Assembly: GCF_003402535.2 (NCBI RefSeq)
Contig: NZ_AP025174.1
Location: 124,001-188,000 of the forward strand
Source: Cupriavidus sp. P-10
Lineage (GTDB): Bacteria; Pseudomonadota; Gammaproteobacteria; Burkholderiales; Burkholderiaceae
Direction: 5' to 3'
DNA length: 64,000 nt
Shown here: piece by piece, positions 9,102-18,362 of the stretch
Layout of the letters: every line of letters starts with the position of its first letter
Position numbering within the stretch: the first letter of the stretch is position 1
Program-made: the position numbers and the translations under genes
Notes under the pieces: generated by a model
What the model was told of the DNA's origin: nothing
Database searches by the model: none
The model's input: the letters and a program-made list of their open reading frames with translations, nothing else

Positions 9102-9120
9102 GCGAATGATTGTAATTCAT
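9102..9120 (-). promoter_or_regulatory. Putative Fur box upstream of the FTR1 gene
   Basis: The 19-bp stretch reads ATGAATTACAATCATTCGC on the minus strand and, by my count, matches 12 of 19 positions of the canonical Fur consensus. It sits in the short AT-rich patch just upstream of the iron permease, where iron repression would be expected. Confidence 0.45.
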
Positions 9121-9248
9121 ATTTTTGGCGCGACGTCACTATCCGGCCAAGGATGGGGGCGGCCGGTAGTCGCGTATATGCGAAGTCTCACATATCCTCA
9201 GGGTGGCTTCCTGATGTGACAGCTCATCGTGAAAAAGCAAGCAGCCGT

Positions 9249-10062
9249 ATGACCATCAACGACGAGTTGAAGCTCTGGAACGATGAGCGGACGCGCTTCG
9301 CTGCCCTCAGCGCGGCTTTGCCGCCGGCGGTGGCCAAAGCGATGATCTCCGCCTGGGCGGAGGCCGTGGAGCACGGCGAGCGCGTGTTTGCTGAGCGGCA
9401 TGAGGAAATGGAGGCTGAGCTGGCCGCGGTCGTCGAGCAGGCAAAGCGCTGGTCATCGCCAACGAAGGCTCCAGGATGAAGTGCGCGCGCTCCGGGTCCA
9501 GCTCCCTGAGCGCCAGGCAGCACCGATCGCGCCTTGTCCAAGCTAGCAGGCGAGTGCTGCCAAGGAGGCCGCGTTTGGTCACTTGCAGAACGTCGAAAGG
9601 CGCTGGCAAGCCAGCGTAATGAGGCAACTCAGGTCCTGGCGGGATGCCAAGCGTGACAGCGCATGCGAATTGGAAGATCTGCGCGCCGCGCTGGCAGAAC
9701 GAGAAGCGGCGGCACGGGCCGAGATCGACAAGGCGACCGCACTGTTGGAAGGCGTGCAGAAGCAAGTCATGCTGCAAGCCAAAGAGGCCAACACGCGCAG
9801 CAGCGCGCGGAACCACGCTCACGAAGGTGCAGCAGCGAAATGAGCAGCTTGTCAGCCAAGTCCAGCAGTTGTCGGCCGAAGTGGCGAGCCAGCATCGTTA
9901 GGCGGAGCGTATGCAGCAGCAGTTCACGGGCGCCGCAGAGGAGGCGGGAAGATTCGGAAGGAGCGTGATTCCATGGCACAGAAACTTGCCTTACAGCAGG
10001 GCCGGATGGAAGCGCAATCCGAACCGGTGACCGCGCGAACTGCAAGGCGAGCATGCGGTTAG
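9249..10062 (+). pseudogene. KfrA-like coiled-coil DNA-binding protein, degenerate
   Basis: The start reads as a segment typical of KfrA-family plasmid proteins after their DNA-binding domain (LPPAVAKAMISAWAEAVEHG), followed by Ala/Glu/Gln/Arg heptads that continue in different frames: DEVRALRVQLPERQ, then ELEDLRAALAEREAAARAEI and LLEGVQKQVMLQAKEANTR, then KVQQRNEQLVSQVQQLSAEV. At least four frameshifts or stops break the coil, and the N-terminal helix-turn-helix is missing. KfrA proteins organise plasmid DNA and partition; the relic hints at plasmid ancestry. Confidence 0.65.
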
Positions 10063-10402
10063 TGGGCAAAGCAGACGCTCTCTGCTTCGCCGCAATTCAA
10101 TGCGTCCACCCTTTAACAATCAACAGGTCGGGTCGAAAAGCGGCGGATTTCATCAGGATTCCGGCCGACCCTCTCTTTGGCTTCGCGCCGCCAATCTGAC
10201 ATGCGGTGGGTCGTTGAGCCTTCACATGTTGTCGATGGTTGCCGTCCTGCATGTCGCGCTTGGTTCTCCATCGAGACCAGCGCCAGTGCCGCGGTGAAGA
10301 AACGCATGACTAGAAAACCGGGAATGCATGGCCAAAATGCCATTGATAACGACTGGACGCCGGTTGAAAAATGGGTGCGTGGCGGTACGGCGCGCGGCCA
10401 CT
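10063..10402. other. 340-bp stretch with no supported gene
   Basis: Only overlapping short frames on both strands with no ribosome binding site or recognisable motif. I see nothing functional here; it separates the kfrA relic from the convergent small transporter. Confidence 0.5.
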
Positions 10403-10789
10403 TCAGGAGCGGGCAACCAAAAGCACGCCACCCAAAATCAGCAGCATGCCGGCCACTCGCATTGGGCCAATCATTTCACCCAGTAGCCAGGAGGCGGCCA
10501 TGGCATTGAGCACATAGCCGACCGACAACATGGGGTAAGCCACCGACACCTCGATGCGCGAGAGACCCACGATCCAAACCACCACGCCAATCCCATATAA
10601 CGCAAGGCCTGCAACTACTTGCCATTGGATCAGCACCTGCAATAGGGCATTCACGAGCGCCGCACGCTCCAGCGGGATAGCTCCCACGGTGCTGACACCG
10701 GCCTTCAACAACAACTGTGCCGCCGCGTTGCACAGGACGCCGGCAAAAAGGAAAGCAAAGCTGGATAGCGCCATCAAGCGATGTGTCAT
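10403..10789 (-). CDS. Small DMT-superfamily membrane transporter (EmrE/ArnF-like)
   Basis: A 128-residue integral membrane protein with four hydrophobic helices and the layout of the EamA/small multidrug resistance group: a first helix with AAQLLLKAG, a GLSRIEVSVAYPMLS segment typical of the third helix, and a final GMLLILGGVLLVARS helix. Such proteins work as dimers; relatives flip undecaprenyl-phosphate-linked sugars (ArnE/ArnF) or export cations. No arn genes are adjacent, but envelope genes (methyltransferase, flippase) lie within 5 kb. The stop is 30 bp beyond a GLLVARS-type end, and the N-terminus begins MTHRLMALSS. Confidence 0.75.
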   Translation of the reverse strand: MTHRLMALSSFAFLFAGVLCNAAAQLLLKAGVSTVGAIPLERAALVNALLQVLIQWQVVAGLALYGIGVVVWIVGLSRIEVSVAYPMLSVGYVLNAMAASWLLGEMIGPMRVAGMLLILGGVLLVARS

Positions 10790-11394
10790 TCAGGACAAAT
10801 GGAATACGCCAGCATCACCGCTCCCGCTGGACGAAGAATGGTCGGCCGCGCCATTGCCCCGAACTGGCCTAAGCTCGTCACAAGGCGGACTATGGCGTGG
10901 TGAAAGTGCGTTCGCTACGTCGCTGGACCAGTAGCAATCTCGCCAAGCGCTACTTGCTGCAAAACTTACCGAACTGCCATTTTTAAGTGCTACCTGCGCG
11001 CGCGCCTTTGGCCTCGGCCTACTATGACCGACGGCGGAGAGCGCCCCAAAAGAACAAAATTGCGAACCGATGCGTTAAATATAACGGCACAAATGGAAAA
11101 TTATATCCACACCAAGCTGACGGGAAGATGACACCAACGTTACCCAAGGACGACATCCCACCACGTCAATTCCATATCCTACCGTCATTGCTTTAAATCG
11201 GCGACTAAACGGCACATTTTCAGCCGCGATGTCTCTTACTCTAAACTCAGGATTACATTCGCGAAAGGAATCGAATTGTTGAGTGCCAAAGAGTAAAGTT
11301 TACTATGCGAGTGGTTGATATAGGCTCAATGTTCGACGGCGCCGGAAAATTGAATCGGTACCAAGAGCAGGGGGGCGTAATAGAGGGTGAAAAC
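10790..11394. other. 605-bp intergenic region, no supported gene
   Basis: The first half has short open frames without support. The second half (from about 11050) is clearly more A/T-rich and probably carries the promoter of the lipoprotein gene at 11395. A diverged copy of the dispersed repeat described at 14329, 16534 and 30772 lies at 11115-11145. Confidence 0.5.
11115..11145 (+). repeat. Diverged fourth copy of the dispersed ~50-bp repeat (core only)
   Basis: The core GCTGACGGGAAGATGACACC aligns with CCTGACCGGAAGATGACGCC of the copy at 30772-30820. The upstream part is too diverged to align with certainty. Confidence 0.35.
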
Positions 11395-11787
11395 ATGAAT
11401 GCCATCCAAGTTGCCGCACCTGCCGCAACACTTTTGATATTGATGTCCGGATGCATTGCGAGTCCAGTCGCACCCTACGACGATGCGCTCTACCCGTATG
11501 CGTATTATGGCGCAAGATCTCCATATTACTCGAGCCAGACTTATGATCCGTATCATCCCTATAGTGGGACGATGCTATATTACCAGCGGCATCGCTCCGG
11601 TGGAAGGCATTTTGGCGATAATCGCGACGGGCATTTCGGCGGCCCCTACGGCCAACATTTTGGAGGGCACTACGGTAACCCGGCCGGCGCGCACAGTGAA
11701 AGCGGCCATGGTGCCGGCCATGGTGGAAGCGATGGGGGCGGGCATGGCGGTGGGCATGGCGGAGGCGGCCATGGTGGCGGACATTAG
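11395..11787 (+). CDS. Gly/His-rich lipoprotein
   Basis: A 130-residue protein started at the ATG at 11395, with GAGGGTGA immediately upstream; an alternative in-frame ATG at 11305 would disrupt the signal sequence. Residues 1-20 form a lipoprotein signal with lipobox LMSGC (Cys20). A Tyr/Pro-rich segment (residues 25-65) leads to a C-terminal half made almost wholly of His-Gly units (for example GGGHGGGHGGGGHGGGH). Such tails usually bind Zn, Cu or Ni. It stands alone. The function is inferred from composition. Confidence 0.6.
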   Translation: MNAIQVAAPAATLLILMSGCIASPVAPYDDALYPYAYYGARSPYYSSQTYDPYHPYSGTMLYYQRHRSGGRHFGDNRDGHFGGPYGQHFGGHYGNPAGAHSESGHGAGHGGSDGGGHGGGHGGGGHGGGH

Positions 11788-11986
11788 TTCAGTGGCGATT
11801 GATGATGCGGGCTAACGGGGAGGCCGGTGCATTCCCGAACGCCAATTAGCTAAGATCTCTGGCCAACCCGCGATATAGACTGCCAAGGACGGGGGAGACG
11901 GCGGTGTTCTTTCCGCCAGAGCATTAGTTGCTTCGCTTAACGGGCATCGTCGCGATAATGAATAACCGCAGCGTCGCCAATCCCAT

Positions 11987-12751
11987 TCAGTCAAGATTCT
12001 TGTCAATCGTCGCGTGTACGGCGCCAGGTCGCGTCATTAAACTCGACAAGAAAAATGGTCGACGCTGTTCTTCTAGCAGCATCAATGCGGGCGACCAATG
12101 AAATGCATTATGTATGCGTCGTGTCAGGCGACTATCTGCTGTGGGAATGGGGAAGAAATGATTGACAACAAGCAGGAGACCGCCGGGAAGGAGCAGCTGA
12201 CCAAGCCGAGATGCGATCTCTTTTAAAGTTTTATCATCAATAGGATGGGGTAGATAGTATAAGGTGTCCGCCACAACAATAAGATCAAATCTGGCGTTCA
12301 ATTCCTGCCCAAGAGAAACAATGTCACCGCGCTGGAAGCTAACGTTATCCAGGGCCATATTTCTTCGCTTTGCGCACGAAATAGCCACGCTGGAAATATC
12401 CATTCCCAATACATGGTCGGCACAAGAGGCTAGGCGCTCTGTGAATAGTCCGATGCCGCACCCCAAATCGAGTGCATGCCGGAATGTCTTGCCTTGCAGC
12501 AAGCTCATCATGGCATCGTACTTGCGCCTTTGATATTGATACTTCGATGATCCGGAAACCCAAGGGTCATTTTGTGGCGCTTCGGCGTAAAGCTGATCGA
12601 AGGCGGTGCACGGCGCCTTAACTTCAGATCGAAGCGCTTCGAGGCGGGCGTCGCTTCTGGCGCTAATTAGAAAGAGCCTCACATCACGACCGACTGAAAG
12701 AAGCAGGAAGATGTGTTGCGCGATCTCTTTTAAAGCTCGATACCTTGCCAT
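11987..12751 (-). CDS. SAM-dependent methyltransferase, NodS-like class I fold
   Basis: A 254-residue class I methyltransferase. Motif I is DLGCGIGLF near residue 95, followed by an acidic strand end (VLGMDIS), then a post-motif region ADTLYYLP and LPGGLLLVVNHF typical of the NodS/Methyltransf group that N-methylates glycan or small molecules. I prefer the ATG at 12751 (MARYRALKEI) with GGAG 9 bases upstream; the frame extends to 12802, where it would overlap the upstream TolC-type gene by 7 bases. It is the second gene of a probable two-gene unit with that channel. The C-terminus includes HATIDKNLD; substrate unknown. Confidence 0.75.
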   Translation of the reverse strand: MARYRALKEIAQHIFLLLSVGRDVRLFLISARSDARLEALRSEVKAPCTAFDQLYAEAPQNDPWVSGSSKYQYQRRKYDAMMSLLQGKTFRHALDLGCGIGLFTERLASCADHVLGMDISSVAISCAKRRNMALDNVSFQRGDIVSLGQELNARFDLIVVADTLYYLPHPIDDKTLKEIASRLGQLLLPGGLLLVVNHFFPIPTADSRLTRRIHNAFHWSPALMLLEEQRRPFFLSSLMTRPGAVHATIDKNLD

Positions 12752-12795
12752 CTCGTTCGCTCCAGTCGAAGGGAATTCCTGCCACCAAAATAGGC

Positions 12796-14151
12796 TTACC
12801 ACCGAAAGTCCGTCTCAATGAGAGTGGACTCGAGCCTCGTACGTGCGTTGACAAAGTCCTTACGCGATTCCAGCAGTTCACGTTGCGTGGCATAGAGTTG
12901 CCGACGGGCATCCAGCAGATCAGTCAATGGAATGCCCCCTTTTTTGTACGCGAATTCGGCCGCTTGAGACGCGGAGAGGGCGTCGGGGAGCATTTGCGCC
13001 TCGAAGCGCATGAGTTGCTGGCGCGCAGATTCAAATTGCGCTAGTGCACGGTCGACGTCCGCATGTACGTTACTGCGCAATTTTTCAAGGTTAATTTGGG
13101 CGCTCGTTAGTTCCGCCTCGGCGCGTACGATGTCGCCAAAATAGTCGTTGTTGATAAAAATCGGCATCGACAACTGTACAACCAGCGTGGTACCGCCATT
13201 GGCGGGAAGATTGCGCTCAGCAATCACCGCCACATTGACATCACGAATACGCTGCGCCTTGGCCAAGCCGAATGCTGCTTCGAGGCTGTGTACTCGTGCA
13301 ATGGCGGCGCGTATATCTGGTCGTTTGTCCACCAAGGCCTCGATACGGTCGCTTTGTAGCATACTATCGCCGGGAACAGGCCATGGATCGACGGCTCGGA
13401 TGGAGGGAGCCTCTTGTTCTCGCGCAAGCAACGTGGCAAGCATCACTTGCGCAACGGCAAGGTCGGTGTGCGCCTGTAGCAATTCATTCTCGCTGCGGCC
13501 CTCCTCGACGCGAAGTCGTATCAGGTCCACGCGCGCGATGTCGCCAGCTTTGAGTCGGAGCTCGGCCGCCTCGCGGCTTCGCGCGAACGCATTTCTAGTG
13601 GCCTGCGCAAGATTCACGTAGTCTTGCGCCTGTTTCACTGCGAAGTAGGCATTGGCCAATGCCAGGCGCACTTGGCGAAATATGTCCTCGATATCGAACT
13701 GGGCGGCATCGGCCGCCAGACTTGCCACTTCGCTGCGCAGCTCCCGCTTGTTGCCGCGCTCAACAAGCTGCGATACGTTGACCAGTACGTCGGCATCGCG
13801 AGGTTGGTATCGGCCAATTAAGCCAGGCCCCGCACCTACCGTCAGCATTGGATTCGGCCGCTTTCCGGCATTAACCAGAATCCCTTTTGCGGCAGTTAAT
13901 GCGGCTCGCGCGATTTGCACATCCCGATTCTGCGCTAAGCCAGCGTCGATGGTGTTGTGCAGCGTTAAGGCGCCAAGGGAAACGTCGATTGGTTCGGCTT
14001 GGATGACGGGCTTCGCGAAAGGAGACGCCCGGTGGAAGGGGGTAGGCGCGCCATTGAAGGGAGTGGCGCCGGTAGCAGGTTGACCGATAGCAGGAATTAC
14101 CGCGCAACATGAGGCTATCACGGCGAGCAGTCTTATTGCGCGATCAATCAT
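12796..14151 (-). CDS. TolC/CzcC-family outer membrane efflux channel
   Basis: A 451-residue outer membrane factor that would dock on an RND or similar pump. Residues 1-23 are a signal peptide. Two long alpha-helical repeats with the outer-membrane-efflux pattern are visible (NRDVQIARAALTAAKG; RPDIRAAIARVHSLEAAFG near residue 275; AEFAYKKGGIPLTDLLDARR near residue 400), as in CzcC and CusC. Unlike CzcC at 41953, no membrane-fusion or inner-membrane pump gene is next to it, so it is an orphan channel. Downstream on the same strand is a methyltransferase. The cognate pump may be elsewhere. Confidence 0.85.
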   Translation of the reverse strand: MIDRAIRLLAVIASCCAVIPAIGQPATGATPFNGAPTPFHRASPFAKPVIQAEPIDVSLGALTLHNTIDAGLAQNRDVQIARAALTAAKGILVNAGKRPNPMLTVGAGPGLIGRYQPRDADVLVNVSQLVERGNKRELRSEVASLAADAAQFDIEDIFRQVRLALANAYFAVKQAQDYVNLAQATRNAFARSREAAELRLKAGDIARVDLIRLRVEEGRSENELLQAHTDLAVAQVMLATLLAREQEAPSIRAVDPWPVPGDSMLQSDRIEALVDKRPDIRAAIARVHSLEAAFGLAKAQRIRDVNVAVIAERNLPANGGTTLVVQLSMPIFINNDYFGDIVRAEAELTSAQINLEKLRSNVHADVDRALAQFESARQQLMRFEAQMLPDALSASQAAEFAYKKGGIPLTDLLDARRQLYATQRELLESRKDFVNARTRLESTLIETDFRW

Positions 14152-14328
14152 GGCCTGACCTATAAGACTCTGCGCAACCGTCTCGGCAAGGCAGCGCTTG
14201 TTCGCACACGTGGTAGGGCACTGCTGTATAGCCGGATGGCGCGTTGCATTTGTCTCAGCCTAGAAAGGCGGGAGGGCACTACCAGCGCATCCAGCCCTGT
14301 TGTCGGGCAGGATACGGTGTAAATGTTG

Positions 14329-14376
14329 GGCTGATTCTAATATGGGCACCTGACAGGAACATGACGCCGACATTGC
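14329..14376 (+). repeat. Dispersed ~50-bp repeat, copy A
   Basis: The sequence from GGCTGATTCTAA to the core CCTGACAGGAACATGACGCC and CGACATTGC matches copies at 16534-16582 and 30772-30820 across its whole length, in the same orientation. It lies in the 310-bp gap upstream of the TolC-type gene, where nothing else is seen. Confidence 0.7.
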
Positions 14377-14463
14377 GAGCGATCGCAGTACTAGAGGAAG
14401 TCGCCGGAAGGTGGTGGCGTAGCGGGATCGGGCTGCGACGTAGCGTCTTCCATGCGCGATGCG

Positions 14464-14496
14464 AAAAAAACCCCCGCACGGACGGACCGGCGGGGG
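14464..14496 (-). terminator. Intrinsic terminator for the flippase gene
   Basis: On the minus strand a 7-bp GC stem (CCCCCGC/GCGGGGG) with a 12-base loop is followed at once by seven T residues. It lies about 135 bases after the stop of the flippase gene. Confidence 0.8.
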
Positions 14497-14630
14497 AGGG
14501 AAACACATCCTGCGGGGGGCTCTGTTAAGCGCCGACCGGGGATCAGGATGTGGGGTTTCGTGCTGATTCGGTGTGTCCGCGTTGCAGGCGCCGGCGACAC
14601 ATCGGCGGAAAGCATCGGCATATCTGCATG

Positions 14631-15884
14631 TCACACGGCTTGCTGGACGGCTACCGGTTCACGGGAGCGGAGGAAGAACCCGATGCCGGCAATTACCGCC
14701 ATCGCATTGCCCGCAATATAGCCATAGATGGCACCCCGGGCACCGTGAATCGGGATCGCAATGACGTCCACTACGATCATGGTGAACAGCACCAAGAACC
14801 ATTTCTCGACCAACCAGTTCGGCTTGCGTAGATAGATCACCAGTAGCGACAGGGCCGCATCGGCGAACACCAGTCCGGATGCCATCGCAGAAAGCCGCAA
14901 CAGGTTTGCCGCGACTTCATAGTGTTCGCCGTAGATCAAGGCGATGATCCAGGGCGCGCAGTAAGCCAGCACTGCGCCGCCCGCGACGCCTAAGGCGACC
15001 ATGCCTGCGGCAACATACAACACATTGCGCCGCACCAGCGCTAGACTTGGCTGCGCGTAGATCATCAACGGCGCCACCGAGGTGGCAACGATGGCGCCGA
15101 GCATCATGAAATTGTCCAGCACCTGCATGGAAGCGGAATAGCCCCCAAGCTCGAACAGGGAAATGTGCGGCTTGAGCAAAAGCTGATCGACGCGCTTGGC
15201 GCAGAGCATCAAAATCATGCTCACCCAAAACACCATGCCATCGCGCAGCAGCAGCCTGGCTAGCGGCCAGTTCAGGTGCACCGCCACGCGAAGGCTGCGT
15301 TGTCTGTAATACCGGGCCAATAGCATGGCACACAGCAAGGACTCCACCGCGAACGCCCAGGCAAACGCCGGAGCCGAGTCCAAGCCTGCCAAGTAGAGCG
15401 CCGCGACCGCGATCACTCGGAAGGTCAGGCCCACCATGCCGTAGACCACCGCTGGGCGACTATCAGTCCGCGCTTGCAGCCAGGCTCGGACTGCGCCAAA
15501 GGGTTCGTACAGCAATATGGGGATGCCCATGACGATTGCGGTCAGGACAATGACCTTGTCCCCCTCCGTCATCGTAATCACCCCCACGAGCAGCAGGTAG
15601 CCCGTCACTGCCGCGAGCGCTCGCAAGCCGAACACATGGGCCAGCAACCGGTATTGCGCCTCCGGCGCAGGGTTGCCGACAAGCCGCGGGACAACGACTT
15701 CACCGCCACAAATCAGCGCGATCGAAGCCGCGATCAACACCAGGGACTGGGCGTACTGGAACTTGGCAAAACCTTCCGGACCAACTGCGCGCGCGATCAG
15801 CCCAATGGCGACGATGCCGAACACCACTTGCAGGCCGCGCTCAAGAACGAGCCAAAGCACATTGCGGGCGATCTTCATACGCAT
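14631..15884 (-). CDS. Wzx-like polysaccharide flippase (MATE/MOP superfamily)
   Basis: A 417-residue polytopic membrane protein with about twelve hydrophobic helices, the pattern of O-antigen or exopolysaccharide flippases: an N-terminal amphipathic start (MRMKIARNVLWLVLERGLQ), GPEGFAKFQYAQSL near residue 35, and a central cationic LLLKPHISLFELGGYS loop. Such proteins move lipid-linked oligosaccharide across the inner membrane. The start is put at 15884 (or 15878, next Met), where GGGAGAGAG lies upstream; a longer frame reaches 15932. No glycosyltransferase is adjacent; one lies at 46.6 kb. Two prolines and Arg/Asp residues in helices are consistent with transport. Confidence 0.8.
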   Translation of the reverse strand: MRMKIARNVLWLVLERGLQVVFGIVAIGLIARAVGPEGFAKFQYAQSLVLIAASIALICGGEVVVPRLVGNPAPEAQYRLLAHVFGLRALAAVTGYLLLVGVITMTEGDKVIVLTAIVMGIPILLYEPFGAVRAWLQARTDSRPAVVYGMVGLTFRVIAVAALYLAGLDSAPAFAWAFAVESLLCAMLLARYYRQRSLRVAVHLNWPLARLLLRDGMVFWVSMILMLCAKRVDQLLLKPHISLFELGGYSASMQVLDNFMMLGAIVATSVAPLMIYAQPSLALVRRNVLYVAAGMVALGVAGGAVLAYCAPWIIALIYGEHYEVAANLLRLSAMASGLVFADAALSLLVIYLRKPNWLVEKWFLVLFTMIVVDVIAIPIHGARGAIYGYIAGNAMAVIAGIGFFLRSREPVAVQQAV

Positions 15885-16171
15885 TGCGAGGTCTCTCTCC
15901 CGACAGATGATCGGTGAACTCTGCGCTGGCATGGCCGCTTGATCTATTGCTCGCTTCCCGCCTGCCAGTCTTGCTGGTCTACTTTGCTACCGAAGCTTCA
16001 GGGCACCGCCTATTGTCGCGAACCGGTGCTGGGAGCCGGTGCTGGCGCCGACTGCACTTCGGCATGCCATCGCACGCACCGTGGCTTTCCGCACACTGCA
16101 AGGACATCTAGGAGTCAGCAACGCTCCCGTTCGGCCCACCGCCAGTCCCGAGCATAGCTGAGCGCTTAGCT

Positions 16172-16417
16172 TTACCTTTTGCATGTCGCCTGGCTCAACG
16201 CTTCGAGGATGGCCGTCCGGTTCGTGCGCAAATCGCGCAGGAACTCGCGTTGCGCACGAAGCAGCTCCAGCATCTGCGTCTGCGCCCGCACCGTGTCGAA
16301 TGGCGCGCCGCGCAGCCATCGCACGAACTCAATATGCTGACGGATACGATCGCGGCAGACAGCGATGCTGACGGCAGCTTGAGCGAGACGGGAGCGTTCT
16401 TCGGTGGCATGCGACAT
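16172..16417 (-). CDS. Hypothetical helical protein, 81 aa
   Basis: Not recognised. The product is almost entirely charged helix (RDRIRQHIEFVRWLRG, then LRAQREFLRDLRTNRTAILE) with no signal or membrane segment. I start it at the ATG at 16417 (MSHATEERSRL), because the upstream 21 codons of the longer frame look non-coding; the ribosome binding site is weak. It could be a small coiled-coil regulator. Gene status moderate. Confidence 0.4.
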   Translation of the reverse strand: MSHATEERSRLAQAAVSIAVCRDRIRQHIEFVRWLRGAPFDTVRAQTQMLELLRAQREFLRDLRTNRTAILEALSQATCKR

Positions 16418-16533
16418 GTGGACAGGCTCCCAGGCCGTACGCGGCCCCCATAGCAATATGCCCGGCAGCGTGGCCCCCAAGCAAAGGCATTGCCCATTGC
16501 TCGGCTACCTGCGCCGGCACGATCAAGCACACC

Positions 16534-16582
16534 GGCTGAATTCTAAGGAGATAACCTGACCGGAACATGACGCGAGCATTGC
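16534..16582 (+). repeat. Dispersed ~50-bp repeat, copy B
   Basis: GGCTGAATTCTAAGGAGATA followed by the core ACCTGACCGGAACATGACGC and GAGCATTGC. Same orientation as copies A and C. Confidence 0.7.
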
Positions 16583-16599
16583 AAGCGCTGCATCAGCCT

Positions 16600-17244
16600 T
16601 TACCAGTTGCGGTGGACGATCAGCGGCATGGGGGAAAGTCTAACGAAACACTTCGTCGCTAGCACAGATAGCCGTGTGCGTCGACATTGCAGTGTTTGCG
16701 TTGCCGCGACATGGTTTTCCACGGAAGCTGCGTCGATATACTCGAACGCGCGCCCCTGCTGATGCTGCACGTCAAAATGAAAACCGTTGGGCATGCAGGT
16801 CGAATACTTCCAATCGCGGGGGAACGGCGCATCTCCGTGATACGGGCCCTCATCCTTCCAGACGTGCTGGTTCACATCGATAAAGAAGCATTCGCTGTGC
16901 TTGTCCCATTTCTTCAGATGATGGTTCTTGAACGCCTGGACGCGGCGGGCCACGCCTTCAAAAAAGCCATCCTCCTTGTTGAAGGCTTCGCACATCGACC
17001 AAACCGCCGAGAGCGATTTCTCGGCGCAAAAGCCGCGTTCAGGCAGGGCTAAAGGCGAGCTTTTCAATACCGGATGCAAGGCGGCGCGCCAACACTCTTC
17101 TTCCGTCAGGGCTTGATTGAGTTGGCTAACGAGCGGCGGCAACGCACTGGTTGCCGCTCGGACAACCTCGGAGGAAAGCCAGCGAAAGCGAAAATGCGCC
17201 CGAATGGCCGCCGCAATCGGTTGTCGATCGCGATCGCCCACCAA
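16600..17244 (-). CDS. Hypothetical protein, 214 aa, possibly frameshifted at its N-terminus
   Basis: I do not recognise this family. The product is soluble, rich in aromatic and charged residues (for example CEAFNKEDGFFEGVARRV and HSECFFIDVNQHVWKDEG), which argues for a real folded protein rather than chance. Around 17210-17260 coding-like sequence continues upstream in another frame (RQLSQLFQEAAQRKGAHIFG), and farther up a third frame gives MNIEELFTALAGVMQEVNL at 17402-17590. The simplest reading is a longer gene broken by one or more frameshifts, of which 16600-17244 is the C-terminal part. It has no partners on its strand. Confidence 0.5.
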   Translation of the reverse strand: MVGDRDRQPIAAAIRAHFRFRWLSSEVVRAATSALPPLVSQLNQALTEEECWRAALHPVLKSSPLALPERGFCAEKSLSAVWSMCEAFNKEDGFFEGVARRVQAFKNHHLKKWDKHSECFFIDVNQHVWKDEGPYHGDAPFPRDWKYSTCMPNGFHFDVQHQQGRAFEYIDAASVENHVAATQTLQCRRTRLSVLATKCFVRLSPMPLIVHRNW

Positions 17245-18083
17245 AGATGTGCGCGCCCTTTCGCTGCGCCGCCTCTTGGAACAACTGCGAAAGTTGCCTG
17301 GGATCGATGCCAGTTGTCGGTCCTGCAGGCCGGGCAGGATGGAATGCGTCCAGCCATCCCCTTTTTGTCTGCTCTAGAGGGCTGCGATCAGGTTCCACGG
17401 CTTACCCTCGGCGACTCCAGGCTATTGCCACCAGATCCAGCGGAATGCTGATGCGCGCCAGATTCACTTCCTGCATCACTCCGGCGAGCGCCGTGAAGAG
17501 TTCTTCGATATTCATTTGCGCCGGTGCGGACACCGACATGCCGGGTAGCTCTCTGGTAGTGGGCTCTCCCTGGCGAACCAGTTGTGCCACGGCACGTCAT
17601 CGTTGCGTAATGCTCCCGTAAGGTAACGAACCTAATACAGCCGATTTAATCATCTGGCGCGAGAATTGCTGCCACTTGGTCGCGTCTCGATCGCATCCCG
17701 TCGGCTTAATCAAGGAGCTTTGCCATGCAACGACGGCATGCGCGCCCCGTTGCACTCGGGTACCAGACGTCACTAGCCTAGTCAGTCCAGAAGCGTCGAC
17801 CACATTGCCGTGCAGCGGACACCCTTTGCCTGGCACCTTCAACGCACGGTCCGATGTCCTGCCGCGTTAGGCTGGCGAGGATTTGATCCAAAGCCTTCAC
17901 AGAATCTTCATGTCACACCTTGATCAATCGACGTTCGGGGTATTGAATGGAGTCTCCCGGCGCGCAGCGCAGGCACGCAGGCCAGCAAGAACCTCGACGT
18001 CTTCGCCCCTTGAATCGAGCTCCTCTGCGACAGCTATCAATGCAACTTCCCAGCAGTCCAAAACCGAAATCCAGGAGACAAGG
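17245..18083. other. 839-bp stretch: possible upstream remains of the 16600 gene, otherwise nothing supported
   Basis: The minus-strand frames at 17126-17398 and 17402-17590 contain protein-like stretches that may be the broken N-terminal half of the hypothetical gene ending at 16600. From 17600 to 18083 I see no supported gene; this part must hold the promoter for the small gene at 18084 and the phasin gene. Confidence 0.4.
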
Positions 18084-18281
18084 ATGCTGAGTCCTCATGA
18101 AGTGGCCACCCTCTTACTCGTCAAGGATGCACCGGATCACGCTGAATTGGACAGTTCGGACCTGGATGCCCTCCTCGAGCGCGAACTGGTGCAACTGGAA
18201 AGGCTTGACTCGGGCCAGCGGCGCCCCTGTATCACCGCCAGAGGCGGCGTCCTCCTCAACGCCATTACACGCATTCGCTAA
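18084..18281 (+). CDS. Small conserved-looking protein upstream of the phasin gene, 65 aa
   Basis: A 65-residue soluble protein (starts MLSPHEVATLLLVKDAPDHA, then Asp/Glu-rich LDSSDLDALLERELVQLERL, ends with a GGVLLNAITRIR helix). The ATG at 18084 is preceded by AGGAGACAAGG, whereas the longer frame from 17883 has a low-complexity leader without such a site. The arrangement of helices could form a small winged-helix-like or helical adaptor fold. It lies 81 bases before phaP on the same strand and may be co-transcribed, so a link with PHA granules is possible but inferred. Confidence 0.55.
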   Translation: MLSPHEVATLLLVKDAPDHAELDSSDLDALLERELVQLERLDSGQRRPCITARGGVLLNAITRIR

Positions 18282-18362
18282 CTAGCCCATCCCGACGTCC
18301 CGCCGACGCTCCACGTCGTTCTATTCCGCGCGAGCGTGTCTTGGTCAATTCTGAGGAGACCC

